DNA from: Paenalicyclobacillus macrosporangiidus
GTDB taxonomy: Bacteria > Bacillota > Bacilli > Alicyclobacillales > Alicyclobacillaceae
Assembly: GCF_900116805.1 (NCBI RefSeq)
Contig: NZ_FPBV01000001.1
Location: forward strand, 186,001 to 250,000
Length of the DNA: 64,000 nt
Reading direction: 5' to 3'
The notes beneath the pieces were generated by a model. That model had not been told where the DNA came from. It saw only the letters and a program-made list of their open reading frames with translations, and searched no databases. Of the stretch, positions 1-8,791 are shown one piece after another. The position numbers were made by a program, and so were the translations under genes. Every line of letters starts with the position of its first letter. Within the stretch, counting starts at the first letter, position 1.

Positions 1-260
1 GACGCGCCCGCCGAGTGCTCGATGCCCTGGTCGACCGGCAGGATGGAGACGTAGCCGGTGCCAGCGAGGCGGCCGGTGTTGAAGAGCTGCTGAAGGTTGC
101 GCAGGACCTGGTTGTTGCGGTCCGAGCGGGTGAACACCTCGTCCACCGTGGCGGGCGACGGGACCGTGAGGGCCTCCTTGGGGATGGTCTTGCATTCGTG
201 GCGCAACAGGGCGTCCGATTCGTCTCCCAGGTAGCGGACGATGTCGTCCATGGAAAGCAT
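1..260 (-). CDS. fbaB: Class I fructose-bisphosphate aldolase (N-terminal part)
   Basis: The minus strand opens with an ATG at 260 preceded by a GAGAGGTG ribosome site (267-274) and stays open to the window edge, giving 86 residues. The segment TGRLAGTGYVSILPVDQG followed by IEHSAGA closely matches the N-terminal part of the DhnA/FbaB-type class I aldolase, including the LPVDQGxEHSAGA block. Members cleave fructose 1,6-bisphosphate through a Schiff-base lysine, which would lie beyond the edge. The gene is divergent from ispG. Only the truncation limits the call; a related DhnA-family aldolase of another specificity is possible. Confidence 0.85.
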   Translation of the reverse strand, partial: MLSMDDIVRYLGDESDALLRHECKTIPKEALTVPSPATVDEVFTRSDRNNQVLRNLQQLFNTGRLAGTGYVSILPVDQGIEHSAGA

Positions 261-429
261 GCCTGTCACCTCTCTGAATCCAAATCACCCCGCGCAGGAG
301 GGCGCCCTCGGGCCGCATCCGCGGGGGGGACCGCTCCGACGGGCCAGCCTGCGCACGGGTGTGCAGGACGTGCTGAAACCCGTCATTAATGTAACAGATC
401 CCGGCCCCGAATGGAAAAACGATTTGCGG

Positions 430-435
430 TATAAT
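430..435 (+). promoter_or_regulatory. Probable -10 box of the ispG promoter
   Basis: A perfect TATAAT lies 23 nt before the ispG start, so the 5' leader would be about 17 nt and include the ribosome site. No good -35 hexamer is visible 17 nt upstream, so the promoter is only partly supported. The rest of the 261-458 gap shows nothing else I recognise. Confidence 0.45.
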
Positions 436-458
436 GGGCGTGCAACGGAAGGTGAGGG

Positions 459-1553
459 ATGGACATGTATCACCGCACGCAGACGCGCCCGGTGCGCGTC
501 GGCAACCTCACCATCGGCGGAAGCAACAAGGTCATCATCCAGAGTATGACCACCACCAAGACCGCCGATGTGCAGGCGACCGTGGCGGAAATCCACCGTC
601 TGGAAGAGGCTGGCTGTGAACTGGTGCGCGTGACCGTCAACAATCTGGAGGCTGCGGAAGCCATCAAGGAGATCAAGAGGCAGATTCATATCCCGCTGGT
701 CGCGGACATTCATTTCGATCACCGGCTGGCGTTGAAGGCAATCGAGAACGGGATCGACAAGGTGCGCATCAACCCGGGCAACATCGGGAAGCGCGATCGC
801 GTCGAAGCCGTGGTGAAGGCGTGCAAGGAGCGGGGGATCCCCATCCGCATCGGGGTCAACGCCGGGTCCCTGGAGCGGCACATCCTGGAGAAGTACGGGT
901 ATCCGACGGCGCAAGGGATGCTGGAGAGCGCCTTGCACCACATCCGGATCCTGGAGGAACTCGATTTCCACGACATCATCGTGTCGATGAAGGCGTCCGA
1001 CGTGCCTCTGGCCATTGAGGCGTACCGCCTGGCGGCGGAGTCGTTCAACTACCCGCTGCACCTAGGCATCACCGAGTCGGGGACGCTGTACAGCGGCACC
1101 ATCAAGAGCGCGGCCGGCCTGGGGACCCTGTTGTCGATGGGCATCGGCAACACCATCCGGGTGTCGCTGAGCGCCGATCCGGTGGAAGAAGTCAAGGTGG
1201 CGCGCGAGCTGTTGAAGACCTTCCATCTGATCTCGAATGCTCCGACCCTGGTATCGTGCCCGACCTGCGGGCGCATCGACATCGATCTCATCGCCATCGC
1301 CAACGAGGTGGAGGCGTATCTCCAGAACATCAAGGCGCCCATCAAAGTGTCGGTGCTCGGCTGCGCGGTCAACGGCCCGGGCGAGGCGCGGGAGGCGGAC
1401 ATCGGGATCGCCGGTGCGCGCGGCGAGGGGCTTCTGTTCCGCAAGGGCAAGGTGGTGCGGAAGATCCCGGAGGCGGAATTGGTCAGCGAGCTGAAGAAGG
1501 AGATTGACCGTATGGCGAAGCGGTATCAGGAAACGGGATCGATTGACGAATAA
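459..1553 (+). CDS. ispG: 4-hydroxy-3-methylbut-2-enyl-diphosphate synthase (flavodoxin)
   Basis: IspG makes HMBPP from MEcPP in the cytosolic MEP isoprenoid pathway, using a 4Fe-4S cluster. The 364-residue protein has the expected length. It shows the N-terminal block [19 protein letters not shown], then [10 protein letters not shown], and the C-terminal cluster region with SCPTCGR and [20 protein letters not shown], which carry the three cluster cysteines. Two ATGs, 459 and 465, follow the site AAGGTGAGG; the second has better spacing (about 7 nt from GAGG) and would give [10 protein letters not shown]. It appears monocistronic, with a TATAAT just upstream and no other isoprenoid gene nearby. 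Confidence 0.96.
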   Translation: MDMYHRTQTRPVRVGNLTIGGSNKVIIQSMTTTKTADVQATVAEIHRLEEAGCELVRVTVNNLEAAEAIKEIKRQIHIPLVADIHFDHRLALKAIENGIDKVRINPGNIGKRDRVEAVVKACKERGIPIRIGVNAGSLERHILEKYGYPTAQGMLESALHHIRILEELDFHDIIVSMKASDVPLAIEAYRLAAESFNYPLHLGITESGTLYSGTIKSAAGLGTLLSMGIGNTIRVSLSADPVEEVKVARELLKTFHLISNAPTLVSCPTCGRIDIDLIAIANEVEAYLQNIKAPIKVSVLGCAVNGPGEAREADIGIAGARGEGLLFRKGKVVRKIPEAELVSELKKEIDRMAKRYQETGSIDE

Positions 1554-1626
1554 CCGTCCGGGCGTCGAGGCCGTCCGATGCGGGGCGCGCGGGGCAGACC
1601 GGGTTGGAAATGGAGTCGATGCATGG

Positions 1627-2346
1627 ATGACGGCACGGGTGTTGTCGGTACAGACGGGCCAGCCGCGGGAGGTGCTCACCCAGGCGGACGACGGCCGCGG
1701 TTTGGCGTGGACGTCGGCGATTTGGAAGACGCCGGTGTCCGGCAGGGTGTGGCTGGGCGAGGAGCATCTGGATGGAGACGCCCAGGCGGATCTGGTGCAC
1801 CACGGCGGGCCGCACCGGGCGGTGCTGTGGTACGGCGCCGGGCATTACCCGCAGTGGCGGGCGGAGCTGGGATTGGCGGAGCTGGATTGCGGCTGGTTCG
1901 GGGAGAACCTGACGGTGACGGACCTGGACGAGGCGACGGTCTGCATCGGCGACGTGTACCGCATCGGTGGCCCCGATGGGGCGGTGGTGCAGGTGTCGCA
2001 ACCGAGATCGCCGTGCTGGAAGCTGGCCCGGCGCGTCGGCGTCCCCGACCTGGTGGCGCGGGTGGAGTCGACGTTTCGATCCGGTTGGTACGCGCGCGTC
2101 CTGCAGCCCGGTTGGGTCGCCGCCGGGGACGCGGTGGAGCGGTTGGAGCGCCCGTGTCCGGAGTGGACCATCCACCGCGCCCACGAGGTGCATCTGGGGC
2201 TGCGCGTCCTGAAGCGGCGGCGCGGGGACGTGACGGAGAGCGCGGATGTGGACGTGAACGCCCTTTTGGCCGCCGCCAAAGCGCTGGCGGCGTGCCCATA
2301 CCTGTCCCCGGATTGGCAGCGGATGCTGTCAAGTGCGGGCGCGTGA
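1627..2346 (+). CDS. MOSC domain protein (YiiM-like)
   Basis: The product (239 residues) begins MTARVLSVQTGQPREV, a typical YiiM-type MOSC start. It contains the MOSC core: DLVHHGGPHRAVLWY, the CGWFGENLTV block, and PRSPCWKLARRVGVPDLV with the conserved cysteine. MOSC domains bind molybdenum cofactor or sulfur carriers; YiiM-like members act on N-hydroxylated substrates in E. coli, but the substrate here is unknown. The start at 1627 has only a weak GGAG 11 nt upstream; upstream in-frame sequence is open but looks non-coding. The gene lies 73 nt after ispG on the same strand and may be read through from it. Confidence 0.85.
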   Translation: MTARVLSVQTGQPREVLTQADDGRGLAWTSAIWKTPVSGRVWLGEEHLDGDAQADLVHHGGPHRAVLWYGAGHYPQWRAELGLAELDCGWFGENLTVTDLDEATVCIGDVYRIGGPDGAVVQVSQPRSPCWKLARRVGVPDLVARVESTFRSGWYARVLQPGWVAAGDAVERLERPCPEWTIHRAHEVHLGLRVLKRRRGDVTESADVDVNALLAAAKALAACPYLSPDWQRMLSSAGA

Positions 2347-2384
2347 GGGGGCTCCGGACCGGACGCTCCGGGTGCCGATTGCGC

Positions 2385-2858
2385 TCACCGCACCTGGACG
2401 ACCTGCCCGCCGGTCATCCGCACCAACTCGTCCGGCGTGAGCGGGAACACGGCTTTCGGGTGCCCCGCGGCGGCCCAGAGGGTGTCGAGGGAAAGCAGGT
2501 TTTGATCGATGAAGGTGGTCAGCGGCTGGGCGTGCCCGATGGGCGGCACGCCGCCGATGACGAATCCCGTCGCGGCGCGCACGAAGGCCGCATCCGGCTT
2601 TTCCACCGGTTCTCCGCACAGCGACGCGATCCGCTCCTCATCCACGCGCCCGGCGCCGCTGGCGATGACGAGCACGGGCCGGCCGCTGTGCACGGTGCGA
2701 AACACGAGCGACTTGGCGATCTGCGCCACGCTGCACCCGACGGCGTCGGCGGCCTCCTGGGCGGTGCGGGTGCTGTCCGGCAGCTCGATCACCGAATTCG
2801 TGAACCCCTTTTGGCGCAGCGCGTCCTGCACGCGTTGGGCGCTCTCCTTCAGCGGCAT
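2385..2858 (-). CDS. YbaK/EbsC family aminoacyl-tRNA deacylase
   Basis: A single YbaK/ProX domain of 157 residues, the usual length of the stand-alone family. Such proteins hydrolyse mischarged tRNA such as Cys- or Ala-tRNA(Pro). Visible marks: SVIELPDSTRTAQEAADAVG, the lysine in AQIAKSLVFR, and GFVIGGVPPIGH near the C-terminus. The frame stays open upstream, but the ATG at 2858 follows GGAGG at 8 nt spacing and removes a Lys/Ser-rich extension that looks non-native. It is convergent with the MOSC gene. The exact tRNA substrate cannot be told from sequence. Confidence 0.88.
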   Translation of the reverse strand: MPLKESAQRVQDALRQKGFTNSVIELPDSTRTAQEAADAVGCSVAQIAKSLVFRTVHSGRPVLVIASGAGRVDEERIASLCGEPVEKPDAAFVRAATGFVIGGVPPIGHAQPLTTFIDQNLLSLDTLWAAAGHPKAVFPLTPDELVRMTGGQVVQVR

Positions 2859-3080
2859 CTGAGTTCCCTCCAAAACCATTGAAGATTCGGCCTTCTTCGA
2901 CGATCCATCCCCGGATTCCTTCTTCACGGATTTCCCCCATCTTCTCTCCTTTTTTCACGCCATCTTTTTCACGCCATCCCGCAATCGTCCGGGGGCGTGG
3001 GCGGGCGCAATCGTTTCGAGCCAAATTCAAGGTTGACCGGATATACCTGTAGCAAGAGTGTTCGAAGAGAGGGGATTCGT

Positions 3081-3605
3081 ATGGATCTGGATCCGAAGCG
3101 CGACCCGCAGGGGCCGGCCGTCCAGGGAATATCGTCCCGGGACGCCGCGCGGGCGGAGAAAGCGATGAAACAGGGGCGTCAACGCGCGCGTCAGGCGAGA
3201 TGGCTGTCGGTGTTCTCATGGGGGACGGTGGCGGCCTCGGTGGCCGGATTTTTCACTCTGTGGTACACGGTCAGCGGATCGCCCGTGTCGGCGGCGACGG
3301 GGATCGGCCAGACGAACGGGACCGGGAGCGGCATGGCGGCGCAGGGCTCGGGATCGCAGGGTGCGAGCGGATCGACGAGATCCGGCTCGATGGCCTCCGG
3401 GGCGTACGGGGGCGGTGACGCGGGCTTCGGCGGAGCCATCGGGGGCAGGCGACATCATCGCGACTTAGGCTCCGGCTTGGACGGTGGCGCGTCGGGCGGC
3501 GGGAATGATGGCGGCGTCTACGGCGGCAGCACGTATGGCGGCTCCTTCGGGGGGGCCGGTATCAGCTCTGCGCAATCGCCGGACGTCCGGACGGGTGGCT
3601 CGTGA
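3081..3605 (+). CDS. Glycine/serine-rich single-pass membrane protein
   Basis: Function not recognised. The 174 residues start with a charged segment (MDLDPKRDPQG, then a Lys/Arg-rich stretch), followed by one hydrophobic helix around residues 40-60 (VFSWGTVAASVAGFFTLWY), then about 110 residues rich in Gly, Ser and Ala ending in a GG-rich tail. The topology suggests a cytoplasmic N-terminus and an extracytoplasmic low-complexity domain. The ATG at 3081 follows a GAGAGGGG site. Its stop overlaps the apbE start, so it belongs with the flavin/redox genes downstream. I do not find a clear ApbE flavinylation motif of the D-x-x-S/T-G-A-T/S type in it. Confidence 0.7.
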   Translation: MDLDPKRDPQGPAVQGISSRDAARAEKAMKQGRQRARQARWLSVFSWGTVAASVAGFFTLWYTVSGSPVSAATGIGQTNGTGSGMAAQGSGSQGASGSTRSGSMASGAYGGGDAGFGGAIGGRRHHRDLGSGLDGGASGGGNDGGVYGGSTYGGSFGGAGISSAQSPDVRTGGS

Positions 3606-4663
3606 TGGGGCTCGTGACGGAACGACGGGATGACCTGGTGCGCACCACCTTCGCCGCGATGGGCACCACGGTGGAGGTGGTGGTGGCCGACGGGGAAGCG
3701 GCGGAGCCGGCCCGCGCGAGGCATGTGCCCGGCGACACCGGCGGAGAACGATTGCCGGGCGGCACCGGCGTGGAGCGCCTCTTGGATGAGGCGCGGCGGC
3801 TCGTCGCGGATTGGGAGCGCCGGTTGTCCCGCTTCCATCCCGACAGCGACATCAGCCGCATCAACGCCGCGGCGGGGCGATGGGTCCCGGTGCACCCGGG
3901 GACGATGGAGGTGTTGCGGCTGGCGGAGGACGCGCGGCGGGCCACGGGGGGCTGGTACCACCCGGGGCTCGGGCGGGCCATGCGTGCGGCGGGGTACGGG
4001 GTGTCCTTCTCCGAACTGACTCCGGCTCCCCCGTTGCAACGGTCCGGGCCGACGCCTTGGGGAGAATGGCCGGAACCGGCCCCTCATTCCGGGGACCTCG
4101 CGTTGCCCGTGGACAGGACCGCCTATGAATTGGACGAGCGTGCGCTGCGGGTGAAGGTGGTGGAGGGCAGCGAGATCGATCTCGGCGGCATTGCCAAAGG
4201 CTGGATTGTGGAACAGGTGGCGTCGTGGCTGCGCGGGATGGGCCTGCGGCAGTTCATCGTCAACGCCGGCGGAGACATGGTCTGCGTGGGCTTGTGCGGC
4301 GAACGGCCATGGCGGGTCGGCATCGACGATCCGTTCGGCGGCACGGCACCTGCGCTGACCTTGGATGTCTGGGACCTGGCGTTGGCGACCAGCGGGACGT
4401 ACAGGCGGCGTTGGCAGGCGGGGGATGGCATCGTTCATCATCTGATGGACCCGCGGACGGGCCGACCGGCACAGACGGATGTGGTCTCGTGCACGGTGTT
4501 GCACGAGCGGCTGGTGGTGGCGGAGGTGCTGGCGAAGGTGGCCCTGTTGCTCGGTCGCGACGCGGGGACGGCGTGGCTGGCCGGGCAACCGCAGCGGGGC
4601 TGGGTGATGATCGCGGCGGACGGGGAGGTGCGGCACGCGTGGACAGGCCGGAAGAGCGGGTGA
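3605..4663 (+). CDS. apbE: FAD:protein FMN transferase
   Basis: ApbE moves FMN from FAD onto a Thr/Ser of target flavoproteins outside the membrane, using Mg2+. The 352-residue protein has TTFAAMGTTVEV at the start, then RLSRFHPDSDISRINA, GSEIDLGGIAKGWIVE, IVNAGGDMVCVG, ATSGTYRR and HHLMDPRTGRPA, the standard FAD- and metal-binding blocks. No lipobox or signal peptide is seen, so it may act in the cytoplasm or be exported another way. A Gly/Pro-rich insert of about 35 residues follows SFSELTPAPP. Its ATG overlaps the preceding stop (TGATG); a GTG at 3602 is the alternative. It overlaps the next gene by 4 nt. Confidence 0.93.
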   Translation: MGLVTERRDDLVRTTFAAMGTTVEVVVADGEAAEPARARHVPGDTGGERLPGGTGVERLLDEARRLVADWERRLSRFHPDSDISRINAAAGRWVPVHPGTMEVLRLAEDARRATGGWYHPGLGRAMRAAGYGVSFSELTPAPPLQRSGPTPWGEWPEPAPHSGDLALPVDRTAYELDERALRVKVVEGSEIDLGGIAKGWIVEQVASWLRGMGLRQFIVNAGGDMVCVGLCGERPWRVGIDDPFGGTAPALTLDVWDLALATSGTYRRRWQAGDGIVHHLMDPRTGRPAQTDVVSCTVLHERLVVAEVLAKVALLLGRDAGTAWLAGQPQRGWVMIAADGEVRHAWTGRKSG

Positions 4664-5280
4664 CCTGGTACCCGTTGGCGGGTGCTGTGCTGTTTTTGTT
4701 GGTGGTGATCGCGGCGTCGTACGCCTGGGTGGTCGTGATGTTCCCGCCGGAGAAGGAGAAGAACGAGATTTTCTGGTACATGGCACGCGCGGCGGGGTTC
4801 ACGGCGTACGAGCTGTTGGCGTTCACGGCCCTGCTCGGGCTGACGTCCAGCGCGGGGGTGTGGGACCGATGGAAGGTCCGCCGTCTCGTGACGCAGTGGC
4901 ACCAGTTTGCGTCGAGCCTCGTGATTGCCTTTCTCGTCCTGCACCTGTGGGGGCTGCACGAGGACACGACGATTCCGTTTCCGTGGTCCAAGCTGTTGGT
5001 GCCCTTCTCGGCGTCGTACCGGCCGCTGTACACGGGCTTCGGCGCGTTGGCCCTGTACGGCTTGGCGGTCCTGTTGGTCACCTCGTATCTGCGCCCGCAC
5101 ATTGGGTCGCGGGTGTGGCGGACCGTGCACTTTTTATCGATCCCGGTCTTCGTCCTGGTCACGCTCCACGGCCTGCTCTCGGGCACGGACGCGGCATCGG
5201 TGTGGGCGGCGTGGATGTACGTGGTCCCGGCGGCATTGTTCGTGGGCGTGCTGGTGCCGCGGCTCCTGCGGCGGGCGTGA
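4660..5280 (+). CDS. Ferric-reductase-like transmembrane protein
   Basis: This 206-residue integral membrane protein has about six hydrophobic helices and fits the ferric-reductase-like (YedZ/MsrQ type) heme-b domain. Candidate heme histidines sit in QWHQFASSLVIAFLVLHLWGLH and in RTVHFLSIPVFVLVTLHG. Such domains pass electrons across the membrane to a flavin or heme partner. The GTG start at 4660 overlaps the apbE stop as GTGA. The three genes at 3081-5280 therefore look co-translated: an electron-carrying membrane core, the enzyme that attaches FMN, and a Gly-rich anchor. No FMN-binding-domain acceptor protein is present in the window. Confidence 0.82.
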   Translation: MTWYPLAGAVLFLLVVIAASYAWVVVMFPPEKEKNEIFWYMARAAGFTAYELLAFTALLGLTSSAGVWDRWKVRRLVTQWHQFASSLVIAFLVLHLWGLHEDTTIPFPWSKLLVPFSASYRPLYTGFGALALYGLAVLLVTSYLRPHIGSRVWRTVHFLSIPVFVLVTLHGLLSGTDAASVWAAWMYVVPAALFVGVLVPRLLRRA

Positions 5281-5288
5281 ATCTGTCA

Positions 5289-5485
5289 CAATAAGGAGCA
5301 TCCGCCTCGAACGTAAGTGCGAATCTGTCGTTGTCACCGTGCCGGGTGGGTAGTATAAGAATGATTCTGCCACTATGCCGTCGCCGTGAACATGAACCGG
5401 CCACGACGTGGCGTCCGCGCCGCGACCATAAGGACGAATCTGCCGTGGTGAGGATCCGTACTGCGACCATAAGGACGAGTCTGCC
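5289..5485. repeat. Island A of the degenerate ATAAG element
   Basis: Gene-free stretch 5281-5596. It holds at least five related units, near 5289, 5312, 5353, 5426 and 5467. The last two are nearly identical: ATAAGGACGAATCTGCC and ATAAGGACGAGTCTGCC. The others match in the TAAG start and the GAATCTG core. Similar units recur in four other gene-free islands of this window. No coding signal or known RNA is evident here. Function unknown. Confidence 0.6.
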
Positions 5486-5596
5486 ACGGGCGGTTCGGCG
5501 GCGGGCCCATACGGCCCTCGCGCCGGAGGTTGTCTACTCCCCATGCGCGGGTCGATGCGATCCGCACCCCATTCCGGACTTCCACACTTCTTCAGG

Positions 5597-5625
5597 TTGA
5601 CGCCACGTTCTTCCCCGGCTACAAT
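5597..5625 (+). promoter_or_regulatory. Sigma-A-type promoter of the histidine operon
   Basis: TTGACG at 5597-5602 and TACAAT at 5620-5625 are separated by exactly 17 nt. Transcription would start near 5632, about 84 nt before the hisZ start. This is the best promoter between the redox cluster and hisZ. Confidence 0.75.
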
Positions 5626-5634
5626 CGAGACATC

Positions 5635-5658
5635 CTTTAGCATATTAGCAAGCTAAAG
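5635..5658 (+). other. Stem-loop in the hisZ leader
   Basis: CTTTAGC and GCTAAAG form a perfect 7-bp stem around a 10-nt AT-rich loop, right at the expected 5' end of the his mRNA. It lacks a U-tract, so it is not a terminator. It may protect the 5' end or bind a regulator. No His-codon leader peptide or T-box was seen. Confidence 0.45.
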
Positions 5659-5715
5659 CGGGCGGCGGGCGGAAGCGCCGACGGCCGCCTTGGATGGAAT
5701 CGCGGAGTGATGCCC

Positions 5716-6852
5716 ATGTCGATAGATATGCAGCAGCGCTGGGCGGACCGGCCGCTCGGCATGCGCGACGTGTATCCGCAGCAGGCCAGGCGGCGGCGGC
5801 AACTGGAGTCGAAGCTGCTGCGGGTCTTTGAGCAAAACGGATTCGAGATGGTCTCCTGCGGGCTGTTGGAGTATGTGGACACCCTGTTGCGCGGACGCGC
5901 ATCGAGCGAGGCGGAGGACTGGCTGCGCATGGTCGACGCCACCGGACGGACGGTGGTGCTGCGGCCGGAGATGACGCCGTCCATCGCCCGGATGGCCGCG
6001 CCGCTGCTCGCGGCGGGGACGAAGGAGATCCGCTGGTCGTACGCCGAACGGGTGTACCGGCGCACGAACGATCCCGCGTCACTCTCCTGGGCCAGTGGCA
6101 AGGCGGCCGAGTCGACGCAGGTGGGCGTGGAGTGGATCGGGCGCGCGGGCGCCGAGGCGGATGCCGACGTGATGGCCCTCTGCCAGGCGGCGCTGGGGGC
6201 GCTGGAGCTGGACGGCTGGCAGATGGTCGCGAGCCACGCCGCCTTCGCGCCTGCGTTCCTGGAGGCGCACGGCATCGCGCCGGAGACCGCCGAATCGCTG
6301 ACGCTGTGCCTCGCGCGCGGGGATTACGTCGGGTTCCGCGGCGTGATGGGCGCCCTGAGCGCAGCCACCGGCGTCGCCGACGACGTGCTGGATCAATTGT
6401 CCACGCTGAATCCGCTGGCCGCCGACCTGCCCGAGCCGCTGCAGCACCGCTTTGCGGAGAGCGAGAGCGGTCGGCGGGCGCTCAGCGCGTGGAGGGAGCT
6501 GCGCGACCTCGCGGCGGTGCTGCAGCGCCGGGGATTGGCGGACCGGGTGTCGTTCGATCTCACCCTGGTGCGGGACCTGACGTATTACACCGGCATCGTC
6601 TTCGAGGTGTTCGCGCCCGGCGCGGGCGCGCCCATCGCCCTCGGCGGCCGGTACGACGATCTCCTGGTGCAGTTCGGCACGCCCGCCCCGGCCATCGGGT
6701 TTGCGTTCGAGGCCGAGCGGTTGCTGACCGCGTTGACCGAGGGCGAGTGGCTGCACGAGGCCGACGAGCGGGGCGCAGGCTCCGCCGGCGGTGCGGAATC
6801 GTCCGGGCGCGCCCGGACCACCGCGTCAGGAGAGGAGGCATCCCCATGGTGA
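5716..6852 (+). CDS. hisZ: ATP phosphoribosyltransferase regulatory subunit
   Basis: HisZ is a catalytically dead histidyl-tRNA-synthetase-like protein that forms a hetero-octamer with short HisG and makes it responsive to histidine. The class II synthetase-like fold is visible: PLGMRDVYPQQARRRR at the start, RTVVLRPEMTPSIARM (motif 2 like), and GRYDDLLVQFGTPAPAIGFAFEAERLL near the end. Of the starts 5707 (GTG), 5710 and 5716 (ATG), 5716 lies 8 nt after GGAG; 5710 gives two more residues. A Gly/Ala/Ser-rich tail of about 35 residues follows the domain. It is the first gene of the operon and overlaps hisG by 7 nt. Confidence 0.93.
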   Translation: MSIDMQQRWADRPLGMRDVYPQQARRRRQLESKLLRVFEQNGFEMVSCGLLEYVDTLLRGRASSEAEDWLRMVDATGRTVVLRPEMTPSIARMAAPLLAAGTKEIRWSYAERVYRRTNDPASLSWASGKAAESTQVGVEWIGRAGAEADADVMALCQAALGALELDGWQMVASHAAFAPAFLEAHGIAPETAESLTLCLARGDYVGFRGVMGALSAATGVADDVLDQLSTLNPLAADLPEPLQHRFAESESGRRALSAWRELRDLAAVLQRRGLADRVSFDLTLVRDLTYYTGIVFEVFAPGAGAPIALGGRYDDLLVQFGTPAPAIGFAFEAERLLTALTEGEWLHEADERGAGSAGGAESSGRARTTASGEEASPW

Positions 6853-7487
6853 CCATCGCTCTGGCCAAAGGGCGCACGGCGGACGACGTGGTGCCCATGT
6901 GGCGGCGTGCGGGACTGCCCGCCCCGGCCGATCTCGACGACAGCCGCGCCCTCGTCTTCGAGGTTGAGGCTCCGGTCCACGGGCCGCTGCGCTTCCTCCT
7001 CGCCAAACCGGCCGACGTGCCCACGTACGTGTCGTTCGGCGTGGCCGACATCGGAGTCGTCGGCAAGGACGTGCTGCTCGAGAGCGGGCGCGAGGTGTAT
7101 GAACTGTTGGATCTGCAGGCCGCGCGCTGCCAGCTGTGCGTGGCCGGGCGGCCGGAGGAGCGGGATCGGCGGCCGCGGCGCGTGGCGACCAAGTATCCGC
7201 GGCTGGCCGATCAGTACTTCCGCAGCCTCGGCGTCGCCGCGGAGACGATTCCGCTCAGCGGATCCATTGAGTTGGCGGCCGTCATCGGGCTGGCGGATCG
7301 CATCTTTGACCTCGTCCAGACCGGCGCGACCCTGGCCGCCAACGGGTTGGTGGTCTTCGACGAGGTGTTGGACGTGTCGGCGCGGCTCATCGCGAACCGG
7401 TCCAGCTACCGGACGAAGCGGCAGGCCATCCAGTGGGTGACGGATCAATTGGCGCAGGCGCTGACGCGGGAGGCGGTGGAGTCATGA
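6846..7487 (+). CDS. hisG: ATP phosphoribosyltransferase, short form
   Basis: HisG starts histidine synthesis by joining ATP and PRPP. The 213-residue length marks the short form that lacks the C-terminal ACT-like regulatory domain and needs HisZ, which is encoded just upstream. Diagnostic parts: MVTIALAKGRTADD, DVPTYVSFGVADIGVVGKDVL, VATKYPRLADQYF, and the PRPP-binding block near DLVQTGATLAANGL. A GGAGG site lies inside the end of hisZ. Its stop overlaps hisD as ATGA, so translation is probably coupled. It sits second in an eight-gene histidine operon. Confidence 0.96.
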   Translation: MVTIALAKGRTADDVVPMWRRAGLPAPADLDDSRALVFEVEAPVHGPLRFLLAKPADVPTYVSFGVADIGVVGKDVLLESGREVYELLDLQAARCQLCVAGRPEERDRRPRRVATKYPRLADQYFRSLGVAAETIPLSGSIELAAVIGLADRIFDLVQTGATLAANGLVVFDEVLDVSARLIANRSSYRTKRQAIQWVTDQLAQALTREAVES

Positions 7488-8791
7488 AGCTGGCGAGGGT
7501 TGAGGCGGGATCGTTCGATTGGCGGCGGAATGCCTCGGCGGACGACGAGGCGGTGCGCCGCGTCGCGGAGATGGTGGCGCAGGTGCGCCGGGAAGGCGAC
7601 CGGGCACTTCGGCGGTACACGGAGGAATTCGACGACCCGGGCCTGGCGGGACGCGCGTGGACGCTTGGGGTCGATCCGGCCGATCTCGAACGGGCCTGGG
7701 CGACCCTGGATGCGCCGCTGCAGCGGGCGCTGGAGAGAGCGGCGGATCGCATCCGGCGCTTTCACGAGCGCCAGCGGCCGGAGGACGTGCAGGCGGCGGG
7801 ATCGGACGGCGAACGGATGGGCATGACCTGGCGGCCGTTGCGGCGGGCCGGGGTCTATGCGCCGGGCGGCCGGGCGGCGTATCCGTCGACGGTGCTGATG
7901 AACGTGATTCCGGCGCAGGTGGCGGGCGTCGACGAGGTGGTGTTGGTCTCGCCCCCGCAGCGCGGGACGGGGTTGCCGCACCCCTTGGTGATGGCGGCGG
8001 CGCACCTGCTCGGCGTGCGGGAGGTGTACCGCGTCGGCGGCGCGCAGGCCATCGCCGCCCTGGCGTACGGGACGGAGAGCGTGGCGCGCGTGGACAAGAT
8101 CGCGGGGCCGGGCAACCTGTACGTGGCCCTCGCGAAGCGCCTGGTGATGGGGGACGTCGGGATCGACAGCGTCGCCGGGCCGAGCGAGGTGTTCATCGTC
8201 ACCGACGAGACGGCCGATGCGCGCTTCGTGGCGGCGGACCTGCTCGCACAGGCGGAGCACGATCCGGAGGCGGGCGCGGTCCTGGTCACGGTGGACGCGG
8301 GGCTGGCGGACGCCGTGGAGCGGGAGCTGGAGCGGCAGTTGGCGGACTTGCCGCGGCGGGAGATCGCCCGGGCCGCGCTCGAACGCTGGGGCGCGGTGGT
8401 GGTGGCCCCGACGCTGGAGGAGGCCATCGAGGTGGTGAACCGCAGCGCCCCGGAGCACGTGGAGCTGTTGGTGCGGGAGCCGGATCGATGGCTGCCGCGG
8501 GTGCGGGCGGCGGGGGCGGTGTTCCTCGGCGCGCACACGCCGGAGCCGGTGGGGGACTACTACGCCGGCCCGAACCACGTGCTGCCGACGCACGGGACGG
8601 CGCGCTTCGCGTCCGGCCTCGGGGTGCTCGATTTCATGCGGCGGATGACGTGGGTGGCGTACACGCCGGAGGCCCTCGAACGGCATCGGGCGGACATCGT
8701 CGCCCTCGCGGAAGCGGAGGGGCTTGCCGCACACGCGCGCGCGGTGACCATCCGCGCGGAAGGAGGGAGCCGGGATGGCGGATCGGAATGA
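7484..8791 (+). CDS. hisD: Histidinol dehydrogenase
   Basis: HisD oxidises L-histidinol to histidine in two NAD+ steps with a catalytic Zn2+. The 435-residue protein is of normal length. It contains RRAGVYAPGGRAAYPSTVLMN, the HisD signature around VDKIAGPGNLYVALAK, DSVAGPSEVFIV, LLAQAEHDPEAGAVLVT and NRSAPEHVELLV, with the zinc and catalytic Glu/His residues in the last three blocks. The ATG overlaps the hisG stop by 4 nt and the 3' end overlaps hisB by 17 nt. Nothing looks damaged. Confidence 0.97.
   Translation: MKLARVEAGSFDWRRNASADDEAVRRVAEMVAQVRREGDRALRRYTEEFDDPGLAGRAWTLGVDPADLERAWATLDAPLQRALERAADRIRRFHERQRPEDVQAAGSDGERMGMTWRPLRRAGVYAPGGRAAYPSTVLMNVIPAQVAGVDEVVLVSPPQRGTGLPHPLVMAAAHLLGVREVYRVGGAQAIAALAYGTESVARVDKIAGPGNLYVALAKRLVMGDVGIDSVAGPSEVFIVTDETADARFVAADLLAQAEHDPEAGAVLVTVDAGLADAVERELERQLADLPRREIARAALERWGAVVVAPTLEEAIEVVNRSAPEHVELLVREPDRWLPRVRAAGAVFLGAHTPEPVGDYYAGPNHVLPTHGTARFASGLGVLDFMRRMTWVAYTPEALERHRADIVALAEAEGLAAHARAVTIRAEGGSRDGGSE

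Noticed and set aside
5281-5600. Short coding gene in the repeat island
   Set aside because: Frames present are Arg-rich, lack ribosome sites and span the repeat units.
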